Positions 25,826-33,059 of a DNA stretch of 64,000 nucleotides are shown piece by piece. The stretch covers positions 52,504 to 116,503 of the forward strand of contig CAYYJS010000003.1 of assembly GCA_964472315.1 (NCBI GenBank), given 5' to 3'. Both the position numbers and the translations under genes were made by a program. A model generated the notes under the pieces. It made no database searches. It was not told the origin of the DNA and saw only the letters and a list, made by a program, of their open reading frames with translations. The first letter of the stretch is position 1, and every line of letters begins with the position of its first letter. Source of the stretch: CAYYJS01 sp964472315. Its GTDB lineage: Bacteria > Verrucomicrobiota > Kiritimatiellia > UBA8416.

Positions 25826-26608
25826 TCACTCCTCCGCCGACTGCGCGCGGCAGGTGGACGATCCATCGAGTCCGTAACTCACGCGCCAGAGGTAAAGACC
25901 CCGCGCGGGCGCGCTGGGCACGCGCGCGGTGCGTGTCCGCGAGGCCAGCACCGCCGCGGTCGCGGCGGGCGATTCGCTCCCCTCCCCCACGCGTATCAGC
26001 CATCCGGCAAGGCTCCGGACCATTTTGTAGAGGAAGCCTTCGCCGACCGCGACGATCGTGATGAGGCGGCCTCGCCGCATCACGCGGAGCGCGAACAATT
26101 CGCGCACGGTCGATTCCACCGTGCGGTTCGGATTGGCCGTGAACGCGGCGAAATCGTGCCGCCCTTCAAGAACCGCCGCGGCTTCGCGCATGGCCTTCAC
26201 GTCGAGCTTGGCGCGGACGAGCGTTTCATAGAGCCGGCGGTCGGGAGGCATCTCGTCGCCACAGCGGATGAAGTAGCGATACTCCTTCCGTACGGTCGAC
26301 TTCCGCGCATGGAACGCGGGCGTCGCGACGGCGACCCGTGTGACCCGGATGTCGTCCGGGAGCACGGCGTTGATCGCACGGCGTAGAGCGTGCGGGGAGA
26401 ACCGCACCTCCCCGTCGAAGTGCGCCACCTGTCCGCGGGCGTGCACGCCCTGGTCGGTGCGCCCGCTCCCGTGCAGTTTCGGACGCGTGCCGGTGAGCTT
26501 TTCCAGCGCCGCCTCCACGGTATCCTGCACGGTCGGGGCATTCGGCTGAATCTGCCACCCTCCGTAAGCGGTGCCATCGTAGGCCAGCGTCAGTCGGTAG
26601 CGTCGCAT
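25826..26608 (-). CDS. truA: tRNA pseudouridine synthase A
   Basis: Converts uridines 38-40 of the tRNA anticodon arm to pseudouridine. The protein has 260 residues. Its catalytic aspartate is D52 in GRTDQGVHARGQ, and the N-terminal LAYDGTAYGGWQ block and the C-terminal KMVRSLAGWLIRVGEG block are conserved. The start overlaps the 3' end of ruvX by 19 bases, which implies translational coupling. The gene lies in the long minus-strand series. Confidence 0.97.
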   Translation of the reverse strand: MRRYRLTLAYDGTAYGGWQIQPNAPTVQDTVEAALEKLTGTRPKLHGSGRTDQGVHARGQVAHFDGEVRFSPHALRRAINAVLPDDIRVTRVAVATPAFHARKSTVRKEYRYFIRCGDEMPPDRRLYETLVRAKLDVKAMREAAAVLEGRHDFAAFTANPNRTVESTVRELFALRVMRRGRLITIVAVGEGFLYKMVRSLAGWLIRVGEGSESPAATAAVLASRTRTARVPSAPARGLYLWRVSYGLDGSSTCRAQSAEE

Positions 26609-27057
26609 GGCGTCATGCCCTCGCCTTTCGCATCCGCCGCATGGCCGGACACCTCCCGGTCGAGGTAAGCCTGCAGGATGACTTGCGCGGCCAGCTTGTC
26701 ACGAACGTCCCGGCGGCGTTTGCGGCTCATGTCGGCGGCCAGGAGTACACGTTCGACCTCGCAACTCGAAAGGCGTTCGTCGTAGGTGAGGACCGGAATC
26801 CCCAGCCGGCAACGAAGGCCGTCGGCGAACGCCTGGGCCGCTTCGGCCATGGGACCGTGTGTACCGTTCATGTTCAGGGGCAACCCGACGACGATCGCGA
26901 CGGCGCCGGTTGCCGTCACCTGCCCCACGACCGCCTCGGTCAAATCGCCGCACGTATGGCGGTCAAGCATGGTCAGCGGCAGCGCGATCGTCCCTGACGG
27001 GTCGCTGACTGCGATGCCGACGCGTCGTTCGCCGTAGTCGATGCCGAGCACCCTCAT
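26590..27057 (-). CDS. ruvX: RNase H-fold YqgF/RuvX protein (putative Holliday junction resolvase)
   Basis: Protein of 155 residues with the RNase H-like fold. The first acidic residue of the active site is D7 in MRVLGIDYGERRVGIA; DERLSS near 98 and a final DKLAAQVILQAYLD block supply the others. In bacteria this family acts in 16S rRNA 5' end maturation, and a Holliday junction resolvase role has also been proposed. It overlaps the stop of manC by four bases (ATGA) and truA by 19 bases. Confidence 0.94.
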   Translation of the reverse strand: MRVLGIDYGERRVGIAVSDPSGTIALPLTMLDRHTCGDLTEAVVGQVTATGAVAIVVGLPLNMNGTHGPMAEAAQAFADGLRCRLGIPVLTYDERLSSCEVERVLLAADMSRKRRRDVRDKLAAQVILQAYLDREVSGHAADAKGEGMTPCDATD

Positions 27058-28142
27058 AGCAGCGCGTCACGCCCGCCTTCCGCGGCCAGCCGTTGGACCA
27101 TTTGCTTCACCGCTTGCGCCTGGTCGCGGCGACAGACCAGCGTGGCGTGCTCGGCCTGGACCACCACCAGGTCCGACACGCCGATCAACGCGGTGAGCCG
27201 GCCCTCGGACACCACGATGTTGCCGGTGGCGTCCATGGTCCGGCAGTCACCGACGATGCAATTGCCGTCGGCATCGGGCGGAAAATGATCGGTCAGCGCG
27301 GGCCAGGAACCAACGTCGAACCAGGGAAACTCGCCGCGCGCCACGACGATGTTGTCCGAGGGCTCCATGACGGCGAAGTCGACCGAGATCTTCTCGATCC
27401 CGGCATAGGCTTCGGCCAGCGCCGCCGCGAACCCCGGTCCATCGACATGCGCATCGAGTCGATCGCACAGGGCCAGCAGTCGCGGCTGGAAACGGCGCAG
27501 CGCGCGCATAAAGGTCGGCACCGACCAGACGAACATGCCCGAGTTCCAGAAATGGCGCCCTGACGCGATGTACGCGGCCGCACGTTCGGCATCCGGCTTC
27601 TCCACAAATCGCCGGGCCGCGAAAAACTCGATGCCGTCGCGCGTCTCCTGGGTCGAGCCGCATTCGATATAGCCGAACCCGGTGCTCGGAAACGTGGGTG
27701 CGATGCCCATCGTCACGATGGCATCGCTCGATTCGGCGATGGCGATGGCGCCGCGCAGCGTGCGCTGGAACAGGGGTGTATCGTGGATCACATGGTCGGC
27801 CGTCAGCACGCAGACGATGCCGTCGGGACACCGCCGCTGCACGATGGTCGTACCGAGCGCGCAGGCGGCGGCGGTATCGCGCCCCACCGGCTCGCCGATG
27901 ACATTCGCCGCGGGCAGCTCCGGCGCCGCTTCGCGGAGCGGCCCGACGAGCGCCTCGCTCGTAACGAGGAGTATGCGATCCGGCGGAATCAGTCCCTGCA
28001 GCCGTTCGATGGCCTGCATGATCAGCGGTTTGCCGCCGACTATCGACAGCGTCTGCTTCGGATGTCGGCTGGTGCTTAGCGGCCAGAACCGTTCGCCCTT
28101 GCCGCCGGCCATGATGACCGCATAGCAATTTTCGTGTGACAT
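27054..28142 (-). CDS. manC: Mannose-1-phosphate guanylyltransferase
   Basis: Makes GDP-mannose from mannose 1-phosphate and GTP. The protein has 362 residues. The nucleotide-binding motif MAGGKGERFWPLS is at about 10-22, and the VEKP block (RRFVEKPDAERA) and FNPWFDVGSW-like segment (EFPWFDVGSWPAL) are typical. It has the guanylyltransferase domain without the C-terminal isomerase domain of bifunctional enzymes. GDP-mannose feeds surface polysaccharide synthesis, which fits the Wzm/Wzt export genes upstream in the same series. Start at ATG 28142. Confidence 0.93.
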   Translation of the reverse strand: MSHENCYAVIMAGGKGERFWPLSTSRHPKQTLSIVGGKPLIMQAIERLQGLIPPDRILLVTSEALVGPLREAAPELPAANVIGEPVGRDTAAACALGTTIVQRRCPDGIVCVLTADHVIHDTPLFQRTLRGAIAIAESSDAIVTMGIAPTFPSTGFGYIECGSTQETRDGIEFFAARRFVEKPDAERAAAYIASGRHFWNSGMFVWSVPTFMRALRRFQPRLLALCDRLDAHVDGPGFAAALAEAYAGIEKISVDFAVMEPSDNIVVARGEFPWFDVGSWPALTDHFPPDADGNCIVGDCRTMDATGNIVVSEGRLTALIGVSDLVVVQAEHATLVCRRDQAQAVKQMVQRLAAEGGRDALL

Positions 28143-28160
28143 GGCTTCTCCTCCCGTGCG

Positions 28161-28919
28161 CTACGGCTGATTGAGTTCGAATATCCTGCCCAGCCCGAAC
28201 AGCGTCAGGTTGGGTGCGAAAGCGAATGGCAGATCGATGCCGCGCAACGCCCATCGGGCATAGCCGCCCGTCGCGCACAACCGCACGCCGGGAAGCCGGT
28301 TTCGGTCGGTCAAATGCGCGACGATCTCACGCACGATGCCGCGATAACCCACTTGTGCGCCGATCTGCATGGCGTCCACCGTGCTCCGGCCGACCTTCGT
28401 GCACCGGCCTCGCAGCTCGATCAACGGCAGCAAGGCCGTCTTCTGGTAAAGGTACTCGGTCATCAGGGGAAGTCCCGGGGCAATGACGCCGCCGATATAG
28501 GTGCCGGATACCGACACGACGTCGAACGTGAGTGCGGTTCCGAAGTCGGCGACAATCACCGGGCAACCGTACAACGCGGCCGCGCCGCAGGCATTCGCCA
28601 GCCGGTCGGCGCCGATGGTCTCGGGCTTCGGATAGTCCACCGATACACCCAGGTTCAGGCCGTGCGTCACGACCAGCGCTTCCCGCGCCACGAACTTTCG
28701 GAGCAACTGCTGCCACAGCGGCGTGACTTTCGGAACGACCGACGCGATGACGGCGCCCTCGATGGCGCCCCGGCGCATCAGGTGGTCGACGGCATCCCGT
28801 GTGGCCCGCAGATCGCGGATGCCGCCCTGAATGTGCCGGACATCGCGCACGCGCCTGCCGGATACGAGACCGAGCGCGGTGCTGGTATTGCCCACATCGA
28901 CAGCCAGACAGGTCCTCAC
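28161..28919 (-). CDS. coaX: Type III pantothenate kinase
   Basis: First step of coenzyme A synthesis, ATP-dependent phosphorylation of pantothenate, in the cytoplasm. The protein has 252 residues in the actin-like ATPase fold. Family marks are DVGNTSTALGL (phosphate loop), TIGADRLANACGA, VADFGTALTFDV and an APGLPLM loop. The start is a GTG at 28919, whose first bases overlap the nadC stop codon (GTGA), so the two are translationally coupled. Type III enzymes are feedback-insensitive in known cases. Confidence 0.95.
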   Translation of the reverse strand: MRTCLAVDVGNTSTALGLVSGRRVRDVRHIQGGIRDLRATRDAVDHLMRRGAIEGAVIASVVPKVTPLWQQLLRKFVAREALVVTHGLNLGVSVDYPKPETIGADRLANACGAAALYGCPVIVADFGTALTFDVVSVSGTYIGGVIAPGLPLMTEYLYQKTALLPLIELRGRCTKVGRSTVDAMQIGAQVGYRGIVREIVAHLTDRNRLPGVRLCATGGYARWALRGIDLPFAFAPNLTLFGLGRIFELNQP

Positions 28920-29788
28920 GCTTCCACCTCCAGCGACAGATCGACCGACGGGGCCGAGTGCGTCAGGCACCCGAGCGAGATGGCGTCGACACCACAGGCC
29001 GCCACGGCAACCAGGTTCGTCATCGAGATTCCGCCCGAAGCCTCGATCCGGCAGCGCCCCGCGACCCGCGCGACACAGCGCCGCATGGTTTCCGGGGGCA
29101 TGTTGTCCAGCAAGATCCATTCCGGCGCGGCGCGCAGGGCGCTTTCCAGTTCGGCCTCGGTTTCCACCTCGACTTCCACGGCGATGCCGGGAAAGGCCTT
29201 GCGGACCGCCGCGATCGCCTGGTCGAGCCGGGCGCCATCGCCACCGCGCCACAGCCGCCGGTGGTTGTCCTTGATCATCGCGCGATCGTGCAGGCCCATG
29301 CGGTGATTGCAGGCGCCCCCGCATCGTACGGCGTACTTCTCGAAGATACGCAGGCCGGGCGTTGTCTTGCGCGTGTCGAGAATCGACACGGCATAGCCGG
29401 CGACGGCATCCACATGGCGACGCGTCAGTGTGGCGATGCCGGTCATGCGCTGCATGAAGTTCAGGGCCGTCCGTTCGCCGGTCAGCACGGCGCCGGCCCG
29501 GCCCCGGATCCGGAGAAGCGTCTCGCCGGCGACCGCGCGGTGGCCCTCCGCCACGATCGTGTCGACGCGACAGTCCGGGTCGAGCATCGAAAACACCAGG
29601 GCAGCCACGGCCCCCCCGGCGACGACGCATGCTTCGCGTGCCAGGATAATGGCGGTGACGGCGGCATCGTCGGGCACGAGCGCCAACGTCGTCACATCGC
29701 CCGTGCGAACATCCTCATCGAGGGCGCGGCGCACGCACGCACGCACTTCCACATCGCTCGACAGGTCAGGCAACGAGGACTCGCTCAT
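28916..29788 (-). CDS. nadC: Nicotinate-nucleotide pyrophosphorylase (carboxylating)
   Basis: Converts quinolinate and PRPP to nicotinate mononucleotide in NAD synthesis. The protein has 290 residues. Seen in order: an ILAREACVVAGG block, NFMQRMTGIAT, DTRKTTPGLR, GGACNHRMGLHDRAMIKDNH with the substrate-binding His and Lys, and EVEVETEAEL. It overlaps wzt by four bases at its start and coaX by four bases at its end. Neither nadA nor nadB is in the window, although the flavoprotein at 5033 is a distant relative of NadB. Confidence 0.97.
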   Translation of the reverse strand: MSESSLPDLSSDVEVRACVRRALDEDVRTGDVTTLALVPDDAAVTAIILAREACVVAGGAVAALVFSMLDPDCRVDTIVAEGHRAVAGETLLRIRGRAGAVLTGERTALNFMQRMTGIATLTRRHVDAVAGYAVSILDTRKTTPGLRIFEKYAVRCGGACNHRMGLHDRAMIKDNHRRLWRGGDGARLDQAIAAVRKAFPGIAVEVEVETEAELESALRAAPEWILLDNMPPETMRRCVARVAGRCRIEASGGISMTNLVAVAACGVDAISLGCLTHSAPSVDLSLEVEA

Positions 29789-30978
29789 GGGTCACGGCTC
29801 CAGTGCGAGGGCATGAAGCAGTAGCCCTCGAAGTTCTTCTCGCTCTCCACGGTGATCGAGAAACAGTTGTCGAGTCGGTGGAAGTTGGTCTTATGATCGG
29901 CCGAATGCACCGAAAACGAGAACAGGTACGTTCCGGCTGCCATGAGAATGCGCTCCAGGTGGAGCGTCACGGTCCCCGTGCCGCTGATGCGCGCGATCGG
30001 AAGCGATTCGATCTGCGTGTTGCTGCCGTGGACAAGACGCCCCTCCTCGTCCGAAATCGCGAACCCGAAAACGGGATTGTCGACCGCCTGCATGGCGTTG
30101 AAATGGACCCGTGCGCGGAGGGGCTGTCCCCAATGAAACGCATCGGAGGCTGTGCCATCCGGAGCGAGGAACTCCACGCCCGTGATGAGCACCTCGCCGG
30201 TGCCCCACTCCCGTTCCAGGCCCTTGCGGTTGCGTTCGCGGGCGAGCACCTGGTAGCGATCGACCATGGACTCCGGCGAGCCGATGCCGACGATCCGCCC
30301 GCCGTCGAGCAGCAGGATCCGGTTGCTGATGCGCTGAATCGTCGCCAGGTCGTGCGAGATGATCAGCATGGTCTTCCCCCGGGCGCGGAACTCCTGTATC
30401 TTGGCGATGCATTTCCGCTGGAAATTCACATCCCCCACGGCGAGCACCTCGTCGATCAGCAGGATATCCGGATCCACCTCCACCGCGACCGCGAACCCGA
30501 GGCGCACGTACATCCCCGACGAATAGTGCTTCACCGGCTGGTCGATATACTCGCGCAGCCCGGCGAACTGCACGATGGCGTCGAACCGGTCCGTCATCTG
30601 GCGTCGGGAAAGACCCATGATGGCGCCGTACAGAAAGACGTTCTCGCGTCCCGTCAGATCCGGATGAAACCCGGCCCCCAGTTCGAGTAATGACGATACC
30701 GTGCCCAACGCGCGGATGTCGCCGGCCGTGGGCTGGATGGTGCCGGTCAGCAGCGACAGCAACGTGCTCTTGCCCGCGCCGTTCGCGCCGATGATGCCCA
30801 GCGTCTCGCCGCGGTCGACGCTGAACGACACGTCATCGAGCGCCTTTACGACCGGCCGGGGCGCGCGCCGCCGACGCAACCGATCCAGGAAGGCCGTCTT
30901 CAGACTGCGCGTGGCGCTTCCCGTCAACACGTAATGCTTGCTGACGCCGGTGACAATGATGGCGGGTGAATCCGGCAT
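29785..30978 (-). CDS. ABC transporter ATPase for polysaccharide export (Wzt type)
   Basis: ATP-binding subunit of 397 residues. Walker A is GANGAGKS near 63-70, the signature is YSSGMYVRLGFA, and Walker B is ILLIDEVLAVGD. After the ATPase domain, residues about 255-390 form a beta-rich C-terminal domain of the Wzt kind, which in O-antigen exporters recognises the finished glycan end. The permease gene ends three bases before its start. Together they form a two-gene exporter for a cell-surface polysaccharide or teichoic-acid-like polymer. The substrate and biosynthetic genes are not in the window apart from manC. Confidence 0.9.
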   Translation of the reverse strand: MPDSPAIIVTGVSKHYVLTGSATRSLKTAFLDRLRRRRAPRPVVKALDDVSFSVDRGETLGIIGANGAGKSTLLSLLTGTIQPTAGDIRALGTVSSLLELGAGFHPDLTGRENVFLYGAIMGLSRRQMTDRFDAIVQFAGLREYIDQPVKHYSSGMYVRLGFAVAVEVDPDILLIDEVLAVGDVNFQRKCIAKIQEFRARGKTMLIISHDLATIQRISNRILLLDGGRIVGIGSPESMVDRYQVLARERNRKGLEREWGTGEVLITGVEFLAPDGTASDAFHWGQPLRARVHFNAMQAVDNPVFGFAISDEEGRLVHGSNTQIESLPIARISGTGTVTLHLERILMAAGTYLFSFSVHSADHKTNFHRLDNCFSITVESEKNFEGYCFMPSHWSRDP

Positions 30979-30981
30979 GGC

Positions 30982-31887
30982 CTAGAGTTGATCTCCAAAA
31001 CGTGTCTCGCATGACCGAAAGACGTGGATGCCGATCGCCAGAACCGCCAGACATACGGCGGCCGAAAGACCGAGCTGTCCCGCGGCAAGCACCGGAACAT
31101 CGCCCGCCCATGTCGACATGAGCAGGCGCCGGTAGGCCCATACGATACCGGTCATCGGATTGAGAAATGCCGCGTACTGGATCCAAAGCGCGCCGCCGGC
31201 CAATTCGCGAAGCTGCTCCATCTGCATCTGGACGGGGTAGAAGACCGGGGAGAGAAAGAACCATGCCAGCGTCGCGACCCCCAGGATGTGCTCGGTGTCC
31301 CTGAAAAACACATTGGCCGTGGACAGCACAAGGGCGAGGCCCAAACACAGGCACGTCTGCAGGCCGATGACCACGGGCACCAGCCACAGGTGCTCGAAGG
31401 GCATGCGCATGCACAATAGGTAAATAACGAGCACCACCCAGGACAGCAGGAAGTTCGCTAAATTAGCGATAACCATGGCCAGCGGCAGGATGATGCGGGG
31501 GAAGCGCGTCTTCTTAATGAGGTTCGCGTTGCCCATGACCGCGTGCAGCGAGTCATTCAGGCACATGGCCAGAAACTGCCATGTGACGATGCCCACCACG
31601 AGGAACTCCAGATAGTGCGGGCGTCCGGAGTTAAACTTGAGAATGCTTGCGAAGATGGCGTAGATCAGGATCATCAGCAGCGGTCCGAGTAGCGACCAGA
31701 AGAAGCCGAGGAGCGATTGCTTGTAGCGGATCTTCAGGTTGCGACTGACAAGGATCGTCAGCAACTCACGGCGCTCGACGACATCGACAAGCATGTCGAA
31801 CAGCGACTGCGCGCGGCCCGCTCGGGCGGGCATGGGCGCCCTGAAGTCGGGTGCGATGTGCGCGGCTGCCTGATCGGTTGCACTCAA
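30982..31887 (-). CDS. ABC transporter permease for polysaccharide export (Wzm type, ABC-2)
   Basis: Inner-membrane subunit of about 301 residues with six predicted helices. The hallmark N-terminal segment is SRNLKIRYKQSLLGFFWSL, and a NLIKKTRFPRIILPL block follows, both typical of Wzm-type permeases. I give the TTG at 31887 because it overlaps the stop of the preceding kinase gene (TTGA), matching the overlap style of this series; an ATG at 31833 (MPARAGRAQ) is an equally possible start. It pairs with the ATPase gene three bases downstream. Confidence 0.88.
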   Translation of the reverse strand: MSATDQAAAHIAPDFRAPMPARAGRAQSLFDMLVDVVERRELLTILVSRNLKIRYKQSLLGFFWSLLGPLLMILIYAIFASILKFNSGRPHYLEFLVVGIVTWQFLAMCLNDSLHAVMGNANLIKKTRFPRIILPLAMVIANLANFLLSWVVLVIYLLCMRMPFEHLWLVPVVIGLQTCLCLGLALVLSTANVFFRDTEHILGVATLAWFFLSPVFYPVQMQMEQLRELAGGALWIQYAAFLNPMTGIVWAYRRLLMSTWAGDVPVLAAGQLGLSAAVCLAVLAIGIHVFRSCETRFGDQL

Positions 31888-33050
31888 CGCGCGCCCGTCT
31901 CCACGTGGAGCCGCGGTAGGGCCAGCGTTGCCACGGCGCCGCCGTCGGGACTGTTCGCGAGGCTCACCGCGCCCCCGTGCAGCTCGGCCACTTTTCGCGT
32001 AATGAACAGGCCCAACCCCATGCCGCCGGCCCCCTGCTTGGTGGTGTAGTAGGGATCGAAGACCGAATCGATCCGGTCCAGCGGTATCCCGCACCCGTTA
32101 TCCTTGATCCGGACGACGACCCTATCGCCGTCGGGCGCGCACGATACATGGACGCACCCGTGCGCCGGGGGCAACGCCTGGATCGCGTTGCCGATCAGAT
32201 TCTGGATGGCCCGGAAAAGCTGAAGGCTGTCGCCGCGCACGACACAGGCATCGACGACCGCGGAACGCTCGATGCGGCCGCCGGCCTGCTCGGCCATCGC
32301 CGCGCAATTGTCGCAGACCTCATCGAGGATATCATCCATGCGGCAGACATCGAGGCGCGCGTCCTCGGGCTTGCCCAGCGAACTCCAGAGCTTTGCCATC
32401 TCCTGGCAGCGGCGTACGCTGCGGTCCATGCGGGCGAGGTATTCGCGGGCCTCGGACGCCGGTTCGCCCGGCAGCCCCGCGGAATTCTCGAACTGTTCCA
32501 TCAGAAGCTGCACATAGCCGCAGACGACCGACAGCGGGTTGAGGATATCGTGCACGAACTCGCGAGACGCCTGACCGAGCGAAGCCATATGTTCTTTGGC
32601 ATCGAGCTCACGCTGCAGGTCGCGGTTGAGAACGGAAAGCTCCTCGATGACCGTGGCGCGCTGCCTCGCCAGTGTCGTCCGGGCCGTGTACTTGCGCACG
32701 AATTCGCGCATCTCCCTGGCATCGAAAGGCTTCTTCACGTAGTCGTTGGCGCCATGCCGGATGGCTTCCTGCGCGGTCTCCAGCGTTCCAAAGCCCGTCA
32801 GCATGATGACCGACACGTTGGCGTCGACGGCCCGGATCTCCTTCAGTCCGTCGATACCCGTCTTGCCTGGCATCTTGATATCCATCACGACAACGTCCGG
32901 ATGCATCTCGCGCAGCGCCACCACCCCCTTGTCGACGGAACTCTCACAGCGCACCGTGAACTCCTCCTTCAGGAGAAACCGCAGGCTCTCGCGCGGGCCG
33001 AGTTCGTCATCGATGACCAGCACCTTGTCTCTCTTCGTCTCGGTTGTCAT
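31884..33050 (-). CDS. Receiver-histidine kinase protein (REC-HisKA-HATPase)
   Basis: Cytoplasmic signalling protein of 388 residues. The receiver domain (about 8-125) has the acidic pair in VLVIDDE, phospho-acceptor D in VVVMDIKMPG, and the conserved lysine in DYVKKPF. A coiled coil (about 130-165) leads to a HisKA-like segment with FVHDILNPLS as the phosphorylated histidine, then an ATPase domain with the N box NLIGNAIQAL, G1 DNGCGI and G2 GLGLFI. No DNA-binding or other output domain is present. The ATG at 33050 has AGGAG six bases upstream. It lies nine bases after the large membrane kinase, its probable partner. Confidence 0.92.
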   Translation of the reverse strand: MTTETKRDKVLVIDDELGPRESLRFLLKEEFTVRCESSVDKGVVALREMHPDVVVMDIKMPGKTGIDGLKEIRAVDANVSVIMLTGFGTLETAQEAIRHGANDYVKKPFDAREMREFVRKYTARTTLARQRATVIEELSVLNRDLQRELDAKEHMASLGQASREFVHDILNPLSVVCGYVQLLMEQFENSAGLPGEPASEAREYLARMDRSVRRCQEMAKLWSSLGKPEDARLDVCRMDDILDEVCDNCAAMAEQAGGRIERSAVVDACVVRGDSLQLFRAIQNLIGNAIQALPPAHGCVHVSCAPDGDRVVVRIKDNGCGIPLDRIDSVFDPYYTTKQGAGGMGLGLFITRKVAELHGGAVSLANSPDGGAVATLALPRLHVETGAR

Positions 33051-33059
33051 ATGCAACTC

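Noticed and set aside
28920..29630. Longer coaX reaching upstream through nadC
   Set aside because: The region is the nadC gene in another frame; coaX family sequence begins at the GTG at 28919.
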